Made by a program: the position numbers and the translations under genes. A DNA stretch of 64,000 nt from Methanomicrobium mobile BP (GTDB lineage: Archaea > Halobacteriota > Methanomicrobia > Methanomicrobiales > Methanomicrobiaceae), in contig NZ_JOMF01000006.1 of the NCBI RefSeq assembly GCF_000711215.1, forward strand, positions 124,001 to 188,000, given 5' to 3'. The notes under the pieces are model-generated. The model saw only the letters and a list, made by a program, of their open reading frames with translations, made no database searches and had not been told where the DNA came from. Of this stretch, positions 53,672 through 61,641 are shown one piece after another; within the stretch, counting starts at the first letter, position 1; every line of letters starts with the position of its first letter.

Positions 53672-54109
53672 ATGAAAAAAAATAACTATTACATTATTGC
53701 CTCGCTTATAATCCTCATCGCCGCCATAATCATCTATGGTGCGGTATCCGTCTGGGGACCTTCCGCAATGCCACTAGTGGCGGCACTGGTCATAATTTCG
53801 GCAATAACCATCTACGTTCTGAGGAACAGGATAGACGATGCTCTGGTAACGGACGAGCTCATCTCAAGGATAAACGAGATGGCGGCAACACGCTCCCTTC
53901 AGATAACATGGTTATTGCTGTTTGCATCCGTAATCGCCAACCTTTCCCTGATTCTGATAGCGGATAATGATTTATTAAGAACCAGGATGCTTTATCTGGC
54001 AATGCCGTTTGTGATCAATCTTGCAATTATGCTCCTGATCTATGCCATCTTCAGGATATACTATACCAAAATGTATACAGGGTCTGAGGACGATGAAGAA
54101 TCAGATTAA
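53672..54109 (+). CDS. DUF2178-like membrane protein, copy 2
   Basis: A 145-residue paralogue of the product at 51540, with the same four-helix plan, the loop RNRIDDALVTDELISRINEMAATRSLQ and the same tail EDDEESD. Here a clear ribosome binding site (GGCGGAG) precedes the ATG, which also argues for the start chosen in copy 1. The upstream bases, including GGTATCCGAA-AAT, are shared with copy 1, so the duplication took in the promoter region. Confidence 0.82.
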   Translation: MKKNNYYIIASLIILIAAIIIYGAVSVWGPSAMPLVAALVIISAITIYVLRNRIDDALVTDELISRINEMAATRSLQITWLLLFASVIANLSLILIADNDLLRTRMLYLAMPFVINLAIMLLIYAIFRIYYTKMYTGSEDDEESD

Positions 54110-54287
54110 GGTATTTCGTGCGAAATTCGATCTGACGCAGTGGGATCTGGCCGATGACGTGGGAGTAACCCGTCAGACCATTATAGCAATAGAGAAGAAT
54201 AAGTATGCCCCCTCGCTTGAACTTGCATTCAGGATTGCCCGACGTTTTGATGCGAAGATAGAGGACATATTCCAGTACGACGGCTGA
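54093..54287 (+). CDS. Small HTH-XRE transcriptional regulator, copy 2
   Basis: A 64-residue paralogue of the regulator at 51961, MKNQIKVFRAKFDLTQWDLADDVG. The recognition helix VTRQTIIAIEKNK is identical, so both copies should bind the same DNA site. It overlaps the membrane-protein gene by 17 bases, exactly as in copy 1. Confidence 0.9.
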   Translation: MKNQIKVFRAKFDLTQWDLADDVGVTRQTIIAIEKNKYAPSLELAFRIARRFDAKIEDIFQYDG

Positions 54288-54981
54288 AACCCGACGGCAA
54301 AAACGAAAAAAAAGGAACCAACGCCGGCGGCGCTACGGCGCGGTTATCTCCGACATATTCCCATGCCAATTTCCCCACACCGCACTTTTTCTCCCCGATG
54401 TTGCATAATGCGAAAATCATTCATTTAACCGAAACGTTATATGACCTGTGCAGGGGGATTTCATTCATTTATATACTCCGCTCCCCACATTATTATTCAG
54501 AGAGTGCACTCAGACCCAAAGGTGCAACTGCTCACAAAAAGGATTCCAAATATTGCGAAAATTTAAACCGAAATCTCAGTCAATTGAATTCACAAGTCAT
54601 CCAAATCATCAAAAACATCCAATCATCCAAAATTCACACAAGATCGGAATTAAATCCGGACATATCCATTAAAAACCATACACAACAGTAAGCAACCATA
54701 CAAAACCCAACGGCGATTACAAACATAAAACCATAATAGAGGATACGGAACAGCCGTAAAACGGGAGTAAATCTCCTGAATTCCTAAATGTGCATAAAAC
54801 GGCTGACAATTGCCTGAATACGGGAACAAATTACCCATAACGTTCCAAAGAATTTCGGGCAATCTTCTTCATATTCGTTTCTTCGATCTCTTTTATGCCG
54901 ATAAGATAACATGCAAAGCTATTTTTATTTCACACTGCTATCTATAGATACTGCACATTATCACGGCGGTCGTTGATCCAT
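54288..54981. other. Long AT-rich gap without a gene
   Basis: About 690 bases with no supported gene on either strand. It contains a run of worn ATCC/ATCAAAA words near 54595-54635 and a GC-rich CGCCGGCGGCG stretch near 54325. The TATA for the acetyltransferase gene probably lies between 54900 and 54960, where the sequence is AT-rich. Confidence 0.4.
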
Positions 54982-55449
54982 ATGAATTTGAGAACGGCGG
55001 ATAAATCGGATATCGATGAACTTGTCAGGCAGAGGCTCGATTATCTTCATCTCGAATACGGCACAATGTCCGATGACCTGCTCGATAAGATAAAGTCGCA
55101 GCTGCCCGTGTTTTATGAAAAGCACTTAAACGAGGATTTCTTTGCGTATATCGCCGAAGAAAACGGTCATATCTACTCCTCGGTCTTTCTGCTTGTTCAG
55201 GAAAAACCCGCAAATCAGCTCTTCGCAACGGGAAAGACGGGACTTATCCTCAATGTGTTCACGGACGAGAGATACCGCCATCACGGTTTTGCAACCACGC
55301 TCTTAAATCGGGTAATCGAGAAGAGCAAAGAGCTTGATCTCTCCTATCTGGAACTGACGGCAACGGATGAGGGGCGACCGCTCTATCAGAAACTCAATTT
55401 CGTTCCGAAAGTGCCCCGCCATCCCGAGATGATCCTCCAATTGCAGTGA
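54982..55449 (+). CDS. GNAT-family N-acetyltransferase
   Basis: A 155-residue GNAT acetyltransferase, starting MNLRTADKSDIDELV. The acetyl-CoA loop is LILNVFTDERYRHHGFATTLL near residue 90, in place of the usual Q/RxxGxG/A with RHHGFA, followed by LELTATDEGRPLYQKLNF, the usual C-terminal signature. The substrate is unknown. It is a single gene just before tRNA-Ile. Confidence 0.9.
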   Translation: MNLRTADKSDIDELVRQRLDYLHLEYGTMSDDLLDKIKSQLPVFYEKHLNEDFFAYIAEENGHIYSSVFLLVQEKPANQLFATGKTGLILNVFTDERYRHHGFATTLLNRVIEKSKELDLSYLELTATDEGRPLYQKLNFVPKVPRHPEMILQLQ

Positions 55450-55505
55450 TTTTTCCGATTAGCGGATACTTCGGGATGAGTTTACACTCATGGAATCAAT
55501 ACAAA

Positions 55506-55517
55506 ACATATAATAAT
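55506..55517 (+). promoter_or_regulatory. TATA box of tRNA-Ile
   Basis: ACATATAATAATG lies about 40 bases before the mature tRNA 5' end, at normal distance for an archaeal tRNA promoter with a short 5' leader. Confidence 0.5.
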
Positions 55518-55549
55518 GACTAACACTAAGTTTATTAGGCAACATAACA

Positions 55550-55622
55550 GGGCCCGTAGCATAGTCGGTGGTGCACCCGGCTGATAACCGGGAGGTCGTG
55601 CGTTCGAGTCGCACCGGGCCCA
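55550..55622 (+). tRNA. tRNA-Ile (anticodon GAU)
   Basis: A complete 73-base cloverleaf. Acceptor arms GGGCCCG (55550) and CGGGCCC (55615-55621) with discriminator A. The anticodon stem is CCCGG/CCGGG around loop CTGATAA, giving anticodon GAT. The T stem is GTGCG/CGCAC with loop TTCGAGT. CCA is not encoded and there is no intron. A run of five T follows. Confidence 0.97.
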
Positions 55623-55719
55623 CTCTTTTTACGCTGTTTTGAAAGATTTTAACTGTACGCAGATTTACGTCCGCAGATTCGGAAAGGATTAAAGTCATCG
55701 GATTTACTTCAATGAATTT

Positions 55720-55761
55720 ACGTCAACAGAAAAACGTCAATACAAAAACATCAATGTAAAA
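55720..55761. repeat. 14-base tandem repeat, three units (ACGTCAATACAAAA type)
   Basis: Three head-to-tail 14-base units at 55720, 55734 and 55748. It lies between the tRNA and the end of the unknown gene. Confidence 0.75.
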
Positions 55762-55773
55762 TAGAATTATTGT

Positions 55774-56334
55774 TTATTGTGTATTCTGTTCATCTTCGCT
55801 CTTGAAAACATAAGCAAGGGTCTTCTCGAGAGACGATACCAGATCGTCGCTTCTCCTGAGATACTGCTCGAACGCCTTATAGAGCATGAACATGATATCA
55901 AAGCCGTAAAGATCGAATGCCTCTTCCGCGCTTATCTCGCGGATATACGAATCCGTCATGAACTCGGAATTCGTATACATAATCTCGGAGAAGACACCTT
56001 TCTCGGATAAGGCACAGAACTGGGTATCGACCTTCTTCGTCATATCGTCGGGACGATACGGCATCGGATCTGTCTTTCCGAGAATGAACATCTTCTCATC
56101 GGAATAAACCTGATCGTACATCTCGCCGTTCGCACCCGCCTTGCCGCGTATGAGAAGATTCACACCCATCTTTTCGGCAAGCGGAGCCGCGGTCCTGCCC
56201 ATTGCCGAGAGAAGTTCGGCACGGTTCTTCTTCACTTCTTCAGAAAGCTCATCGGCTTTCGCTTTGCCCGCGTCAATCTCGCTGACTATGGCATCAAAGC
56301 CTTTTTTTATTATATCCGCAGTCTCGCTGTCCAT
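55774..56334 (-). CDS. Protein of unknown function downstream of cheW
   Basis: I do not recognise this 186-residue protein. It is soluble, with a helical, charged N-terminus (AGKAKADELSEEVKKNRAELLSAMGRTAAPLAEKMGVNLLIRG) and an aromatic C-terminal half (ISAEEAFDLYGFDIMFMLYKAFEQYLRRSDDL). It lies on the same strand as mcp and cheW, 194 bases after cheW, so a chemosensory link is possible but weak. Confidence 0.7.
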   Translation of the reverse strand: MDSETADIIKKGFDAIVSEIDAGKAKADELSEEVKKNRAELLSAMGRTAAPLAEKMGVNLLIRGKAGANGEMYDQVYSDEKMFILGKTDPMPYRPDDMTKKVDTQFCALSEKGVFSEIMYTNSEFMTDSYIREISAEEAFDLYGFDIMFMLYKAFEQYLRRSDDLVSSLEKTLAYVFKSEDEQNTQ

Positions 56335-56528
56335 ACTATCGGTTCCTTAATTCATCCGTTACTAAACTATTCGCCGTCAAGATATAAAAGAATATGAAAC
56401 CGTAAGGAAACAACATGAAACGGATACAATAAATAGGCTGAACTCGAAGCCGGCAAAAAAGCACTCAGACCGTTGACGGTTAACGGTCAAAAAATATCGT
56501 GAATATATTCAAAAAGCAGATAGGGAGA

Positions 56529-57023
56529 TTATGCCGGTTTAGCGGCACCGTTGCTGTTGTTGCCGCGAACCAGAATATCATAAAGTATCTTTGCGATATC
56601 GACCCAGATAATCAGATAATCGCCGCTGTTCTCGTCTTTGCCGCCGTCTTCCTTCCCTATTTTGATGACGCCCTTAACGTATGCCTCACGCGAGAGTGAA
56701 TTATCGATCTGATCGACGGAATCCTCTGAGATCCTTCTGACACTGTGGACGTCGTCGACTATAAGTCCCACGTTAGAGCCCTCGGTCGCATCCGGCGCAA
56801 GAACGATGATCTTCTTGTCGTCACGCTCTTCCACGGGAAGACCCATGAGATAATTCAGACTGAGAATATTTGTTATCTCACCGCGAAGATTGATAATTCC
56901 GGCAATATACTCGGGTGCACGCGGCACGGGAGTAATCGGCATCATCTCCACGATCTCTCTTGTCATTTGGATATCCAGAGCATAGTTTACTCCCGATATC
57001 TCAAATTGCACAATATCTATCAC
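56529..57023 (-). CDS. cheW: CheW, chemotaxis coupling protein
   Basis: A 164-residue CheW that links chemoreceptors to the CheA kinase. It has MIDIVQFEISGVNYALDIQMTREIV, PRAPEYIAGIINLRGEITNILSL and NVGLIVDDVHSVRRI. The C-terminal segment (GKEDGGKDENSGDY) is a variable insert. It lies 52 bases after the receptor gene, clearly an operon. No cheA is in the window. Confidence 0.95.
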   Translation of the reverse strand: MIDIVQFEISGVNYALDIQMTREIVEMMPITPVPRAPEYIAGIINLRGEITNILSLNYLMGLPVEERDDKKIIVLAPDATEGSNVGLIVDDVHSVRRISEDSVDQIDNSLSREAYVKGVIKIGKEDGGKDENSGDYLIIWVDIAKILYDILVRGNNSNGAAKPA

Positions 57024-57075
57024 TGTACCTCCTCCTGTTTTTCTACGAATTAAAATTAAAGTTCAGGTGATTGTT

Positions 57076-60069
57076 TCAGCACTTGAACTTCGCATTCGCA
57101 TTCTCAAGGTTCTTGACAAGGTTACCGACTTCGTGGATTGCACTGGAGATCTCCTCAATTGAAGCACTCTCCTCCTCGGCAAGTGCGGCAAGCTCCTCGG
57201 TCTCCTTCTGAACCTCACGGGTCTTCTGTGTACCGCTGTCGGCAGCCTTTACGATGTTATTGGAGATATTTGCCTGATCCTCGATAGCACGGGTAATCTC
57301 GCCGATATCGTTGGTGACCTGACCGGACTTCGCAATGATTGTATTGAGTGCGACGATTGTCTTGTTGACGCTGTCGACACCCTCGACAATCTCCTTGTTT
57401 GCCGCGATGATTGCCTCGGCGGTCTTCTCGCTGCTCGCCTGAACCACGGAGACAACGCTCTCGATGGTCTCGGTTGCCGCACGGGCCTCTGCCGCAAGGT
57501 TCTTGACCTCGCCGGCAACTACGGCGAATCCGCGACCGTGTTCACCGGCACGTGCCGCTTCAATAGCCGCATTGAGTGCCAGCAGGTTGATCTGACCCGC
57601 GATTGCATTGATCATCCTTACGACATTGCTGACTTCCTTGATCTTCTCGGAGAGCTCGGAGATACTCTGGACACTGCCGCTTGCAATCTTCTCGACATTG
57701 TTCATCTTTATGTTTGCATCGTTACCGAGGGACTGTGCCTCCTTACCGATGTCGACAACCTGATTCGCCGCGTTGAAGACTTCCTGTGACGTACTTGCAA
57801 TCTCCTCGTTGGATGCCGAGAGATCGGATATCTGGTTGCTGATCTCCTCAATGCTCTGGAAGAGTGCGGTTGTCAGGTCGGCAGCTCTCTGACTTGCGCC
57901 GGCAACGCTCTCTGCAGCCTTTGCAATCTCATCGGTTCCCTTAATGATCTCGCCGGAGGTCTGGGAGACCTGCATTGTGACCTTGTTGGACTCGCGGACA
58001 TTCTCTGAGACCTTCTCGCCGATATTGTTAAGCGACTGCTTGAACTTGTCGAAGTCGCCCTTTACGGCGATATCCTCGGAGAATCTGGCAGAGAAGTCGC
58101 CTGCCGCGTAGAACTCCGAGATCTGCATTGCTTCGTTCAGCGGTGTGGCAACAGACTCCATGAGTTTGTTCAGGTCCTGACCGAGCAGGTTGAAGAGACC
58201 CTGATAGACATCGGCATCGATACGGTATTCGAGTTTACCGTCAATACCCGCATTCGCAAGTTTCTCGATATCGGTGATGACACCTGCAAGAACATCTCTG
58301 AGACGCTGGACCGAGTTGAAGATCTCGACAAACTGCGCACGCATCTCCTTTGTGTATACGTCGGCATCGTTGACGTCAAGCTGCAGACCGTCCTTGTTTC
58401 CTGTTGCCAGAGATTCAAGGCTTGCGGCTATACGCTGGACATGGACATCCATGTACTCGCTCTGGGTGACCTCGGGTGTTCTGTCCTGATAGATGTAGTA
58501 GTTGACATCAATCTCGCCCTTATCGTCAACAATAGGCGTCTGGAAGAGTCTGAGGTAACTCTTTGTTCCGTCTTCCCATTTGACCGTCATGTCCGAGATT
58601 TCATTCTTCTTGGAGTTGAATGACTCATAGAAGTCGGCACCTGTGACCTCGACGTTGAAGTCATAGAGCTTCTTTGCCATCAGTTCATCGTAACTGCCGT
58701 GCCAGATCTTCTCGTACTGCTTGTTAAGGTCAAGCCTGTGCTTGTCGGGAGCGAGTACGGCAATACCCTGCGGGTTGTTTCTGACAAAGGCATCGGCACG
58801 TCTCTGAAGCTTTGCGGAGTTGTCGATCTCTTTACGCAGTTCGGTGATATCGTTGTAGACCGTAAGGATACTGTCCACCTTGCCGCCGGCTGTGAGGAGC
58901 GGTATATTGTATCTCTCGACATCCTTGTCGCCGCTGGGGAATCTGACTGCCGCTTCGCCGTGGCTTGCGGTCTTTGTCTCAAGTGTCTCCTTGACGGATT
59001 TACCCGCCTGCTTGAGATATATCATATCCTTTATTGTAAGGTTGGCTGCTTCCTCAGGCGTGTATCCGGACAGTTTGAGGAATGCCTTGTTTGTAACCTC
59101 GGCTTTCATATCGGTATTCCAGATGACAATCGGCATCGGGTTTTCCTGGACGATTGCATCCGTGCGCTGCTGAAGCGTCTTGATGGACTCCAGCTGCTCG
59201 GTCATCTCGGTTAAGTCCTGATAGATGTAGTAGTTGACATCGATCTCGCCGTCTTCGTTGAGGATTGGGGTCTGGAAGAGTCTGAGGTAGCTGAACGAGC
59301 CGTCTTCCCACTTGATCTTCATGTCAGAGACTGCCTTCTTCTTGGTCTCGAAGGACTTGTAGAAGTCGTCGCCCGTTACTTCAATGTTGAAGTCGTAGAG
59401 CTTCTTTGCCATCAGCTCATCGTAGGTGCCGTGCCAGATTCTCTCGTATTCCTTGTTAAGGTCGAGTCTGTGCTTGTCGGGAGCGAGTACGGCAATACCC
59501 TGCGGGTTGTCGGTTACGAAGAGTTCCGCACGTCTCTGGAGTGCCTTGTTCGACTCGATCTGTGCCTTCATCTCGGTTAAGTCCTGGTAGATGTAGTAGT
59601 TGACATCGATCTCGCCGTTTTCGTCAAGGATAGGTGTCTGGAAGAGTCTGAGGTAGCTGAACGTGCCGTCTTCCCACTTGATCTTCATGTCGGAGACTGC
59701 CTTCTTCTTGGTCTCGAAGGACTTGTAGAAGTCGTCGCCCGTGACCTCGATGTTGAAGTCGTAGAGCTTCTTTGCCATCAGCTCGTCGTATGTGCCGTGC
59801 CAGATTCTCTCGTATTCCTTGTTAAGGTCGAGTCTGTGCTTGTCGGGAGCGAGTACGGCAATACCCTGCGGGTTGTCGGTTACGAAGAGTTCCGCACGTC
59901 TCTGAAGTGCTCTGTTGACCTTCTCTTCTTCCTTGATTGTCGTCATCAGCTCTGCGATGATTTCGGCTATTTCCTTTTCATCACCGGAATAATCGTTGGG
60001 ATTTACCACAGCGGAATTCCTGTCTGCCAAAAATTTCTTTACTGTACTTTTTAGATCAGATATTGACAT
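57076..60069 (-). CDS. Soluble methyl-accepting chemotaxis protein with four PAS-type domains
   Basis: A 997-residue receptor without membrane segments. It has an N-terminal helix, then PAS-like units at about 51-168, 174-289, 296-412 and 418-533. Units one, two and four share QRRA-F-NPQGIAVLAPDKHRLDLNK and the ending YYIYQD; the third is different (PMPIVIWNTDMKAEVTNKAF). A HAMP-like stretch (about 600-700) follows, and the signalling domain has the hairpin tip LNAAIEAARAGEHGRGFAVVAGEVKNLA. The C-terminus is KFKC. GGGAG nine bases before the ATG fixes the start. The ligand is unknown; a cytosolic metabolite or redox cue is likely. Confidence 0.93.
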   Translation of the reverse strand: MSISDLKSTVKKFLADRNSAVVNPNDYSGDEKEIAEIIAELMTTIKEEEKVNRALQRRAELFVTDNPQGIAVLAPDKHRLDLNKEYERIWHGTYDELMAKKLYDFNIEVTGDDFYKSFETKKKAVSDMKIKWEDGTFSYLRLFQTPILDENGEIDVNYYIYQDLTEMKAQIESNKALQRRAELFVTDNPQGIAVLAPDKHRLDLNKEYERIWHGTYDELMAKKLYDFNIEVTGDDFYKSFETKKKAVSDMKIKWEDGSFSYLRLFQTPILNEDGEIDVNYYIYQDLTEMTEQLESIKTLQQRTDAIVQENPMPIVIWNTDMKAEVTNKAFLKLSGYTPEEAANLTIKDMIYLKQAGKSVKETLETKTASHGEAAVRFPSGDKDVERYNIPLLTAGGKVDSILTVYNDITELRKEIDNSAKLQRRADAFVRNNPQGIAVLAPDKHRLDLNKQYEKIWHGSYDELMAKKLYDFNVEVTGADFYESFNSKKNEISDMTVKWEDGTKSYLRLFQTPIVDDKGEIDVNYYIYQDRTPEVTQSEYMDVHVQRIAASLESLATGNKDGLQLDVNDADVYTKEMRAQFVEIFNSVQRLRDVLAGVITDIEKLANAGIDGKLEYRIDADVYQGLFNLLGQDLNKLMESVATPLNEAMQISEFYAAGDFSARFSEDIAVKGDFDKFKQSLNNIGEKVSENVRESNKVTMQVSQTSGEIIKGTDEIAKAAESVAGASQRAADLTTALFQSIEEISNQISDLSASNEEIASTSQEVFNAANQVVDIGKEAQSLGNDANIKMNNVEKIASGSVQSISELSEKIKEVSNVVRMINAIAGQINLLALNAAIEAARAGEHGRGFAVVAGEVKNLAAEARAATETIESVVSVVQASSEKTAEAIIAANKEIVEGVDSVNKTIVALNTIIAKSGQVTNDIGEITRAIEDQANISNNIVKAADSGTQKTREVQKETEELAALAEEESASIEEISSAIHEVGNLVKNLENANAKFKC
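59203..59910 (-). repeat. Near-identical tandem duplication inside the receptor gene
   Basis: Codons 54-168 and 176-289 differ at only a few residues (for example GTFSYL/GSFSYL and ILDENGE/ILNEDGE), and the DNA is nearly as similar. The 366-base period points to a recent duplication or to gene conversion. A more diverged third copy lies at 58471-58812. Confidence 0.85.
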
Positions 60070-60106
60070 AACAAAAGTCTCCCTATTATTAAAATAGACT
60101 ATTACT

Positions 60107-60133
60107 CAAAGACATATATTATTTATGTCTTTG
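60107..60133. promoter_or_regulatory. Perfect 10-bp palindrome around the TATA box of mcp-cheW
   Basis: CAAAGACATA (60107-60116) and TATGTCTTTG (60124-60133) are exact inverted copies separated by seven AT bases. The minus-strand TATA-like core AATAATATA falls in the middle, about 45-60 bases before the ATG of the receptor gene. A dimeric regulator bound here would block TBP. The regulator is not identified. Confidence 0.6.
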
Positions 60134-60402
60134 TCAATCAAAAAACGAAATAATATTTTGCGCAATCCTTTTCGGTTAACGGATTAAGGAATATATCAGC
60201 CCCCTTAAGCGCGTTTGTTTCCCATAAACCGACCGCATTTTTGAGCCGATGCGGAAAGGTCACGAAGGCACGGACGGTGCCCTCAACCTCACGTGAATAC
60301 CCGTAAACTTCCCGTGAACTTCCCGTAAACATGCAGTAAACTTACGATAAAGATACGGTAAACATAAGGCTATACAATGCACCCAAACCAGAAAGGAACT
60401 TT
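60134..60402. other. Gap upstream of the receptor gene
   Basis: No gene is seen. The right part holds an 11-base repeat array. The left part is AT-rich and belongs to the receptor's upstream region. Confidence 0.4.
60289..60365. repeat. 11-base tandem repeat, seven units (CCCGTAAACTT type)
   Basis: Seven 11-base units at 60289, 60300, 60311, 60322, 60333, 60344 and 60355. The shared core is GTAAACTT or GTAAACAT. The left units differ most from the right ones, as expected for slippage with decay. Confidence 0.85.
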
Positions 60403-61617
60403 TCACACGGTTTCGGCTATAAGATAATGCCTGTGGTGGTCGATAATCCGCAGATCGAGTTTTTTGCCGAGCGGAAGGTCTTCTTTTACCACGATATTGT
60501 TATAGTATCGGTCGCGTGCCACAATCGTTCCCGCCATCTTCTTCTCGGTGACGGCGGCATGAACGGTGCGCCCTATCATCGCGGCATTGTTGGCGTCATA
60601 GATTTTGTTTGCGGCAATTGTGAGCATTCTGGAACGATTCTTTTTTATCCAGTCCGGCATGTCGTAATACTTGGCGGCAGGTGTCCCTTCGCGGAGTGAA
60701 AAACGCGTTATATTGACTTTTGTGGGTTTTACTTCCTCAATGAGCGAGAGGGTTTCGTTAAAGTCCTCCTCGGTCTCGGTCGGATAGCCGACTATGAAGT
60801 CGGTCGAAATTCTGGCATCGGGAATCCGTCTGCGAAATGCGCCGACAACGTCTATGAACTGCTCGCGGGTATATCCGCGGTTCATGGTCTCAAGGACATG
60901 GTTCGAGCCGGACTGAACGGGGAGATGAATAAAGGCATAGATCTTTTCGAGGGTGAACGCCTCCGCTATTTCGTCGATATGCGGCATCACGGTCGCGGGG
61001 TTCATCATGCCGACTCTGACGGCAAAGTTGCCGTCGATGTCATTGACGGCGGTGAGAAGCTCTCCGAGGTTGCTGCCGATATCCGCTCCCCATGCACTGA
61101 CATCCTGTCCCGTAAGCTGTATCTCCGAGACGCCGGCGGCAACCTGCCTCTTTACCTCCGCAATTATGCGCTCTTTACCGAAACTGCGAAGGCGCCCGCG
61201 TGCAAACCGCGTTATGCAATAGGCACAGGCTCCGAGACAGCCCGTACCTATCTGAACGATTCCAGTGTTTCCGAAAGCAACGCCGCCGACACGCTCCGAG
61301 TTCTCATAAATTTCGTCGGGCATTATGAGATGAATATCGGGACGCAGTTCAAGGAGTTTCTCTCTCTGAACCACGGGCATGCATCCCGTTACATAGACTT
61401 CCTTATCCGCATAATCGTTTATTGCCCGTATCATCGCCCTCTCGGTCTGCGATACGACGGTACAGGTGTTTATCACGACGGCATCGGCGTCTTTCGCGTT
61501 TTCGGCGATGACACAGCCGTTAGCCGCGGCTATCTCCTTTATTTTTTCCGTATCGGCAAAATTGAAGGTGCATCCGTATGTCTCAAAGAATACGGATTTG
61601 TTTCTTAGGGTATGCAT
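60403..61617 (-). CDS. Archaeal MtaB-type tRNA methylthiotransferase (radical SAM)
   Basis: This enzyme adds a methylthio group to t6A37 of tRNA, giving ms2t6A. The 404-residue protein has the N-terminal cluster cysteines in YGCTFN, NTCTV and TGCMP, the radical-SAM motif CLGACAYC near residue 130, LTGQDVSAWG and IHLPVQSGSN, and a C-terminal TRAM domain. This is the CDKAL1-like archaeal form rather than MiaB. The TrmO-like gene at 18.9 kb acts on the same t6A37 family of modification. Confidence 0.93.
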   Translation of the reverse strand: MHTLRNKSVFFETYGCTFNFADTEKIKEIAAANGCVIAENAKDADAVVINTCTVVSQTERAMIRAINDYADKEVYVTGCMPVVQREKLLELRPDIHLIMPDEIYENSERVGGVAFGNTGIVQIGTGCLGACAYCITRFARGRLRSFGKERIIAEVKRQVAAGVSEIQLTGQDVSAWGADIGSNLGELLTAVNDIDGNFAVRVGMMNPATVMPHIDEIAEAFTLEKIYAFIHLPVQSGSNHVLETMNRGYTREQFIDVVGAFRRRIPDARISTDFIVGYPTETEEDFNETLSLIEEVKPTKVNITRFSLREGTPAAKYYDMPDWIKKNRSRMLTIAANKIYDANNAAMIGRTVHAAVTEKKMAGTIVARDRYYNNIVVKEDLPLGKKLDLRIIDHHRHYLIAETV

Positions 61618-61641
61618 GAATCTGAATCGTATACGCTCTCT

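Noticed and set aside
54398-54862. Small open frames of 60-97 codons in the gap before the acetyltransferase
   Set aside because: They overlap each other on both strands, have low-complexity composition from AT-rich sequence, and lack start signals.
55550-55622. Integrated element using tRNA-Ile as attachment site
   Set aside because: No integrase gene and no repeated tRNA 3' end is visible in the window.
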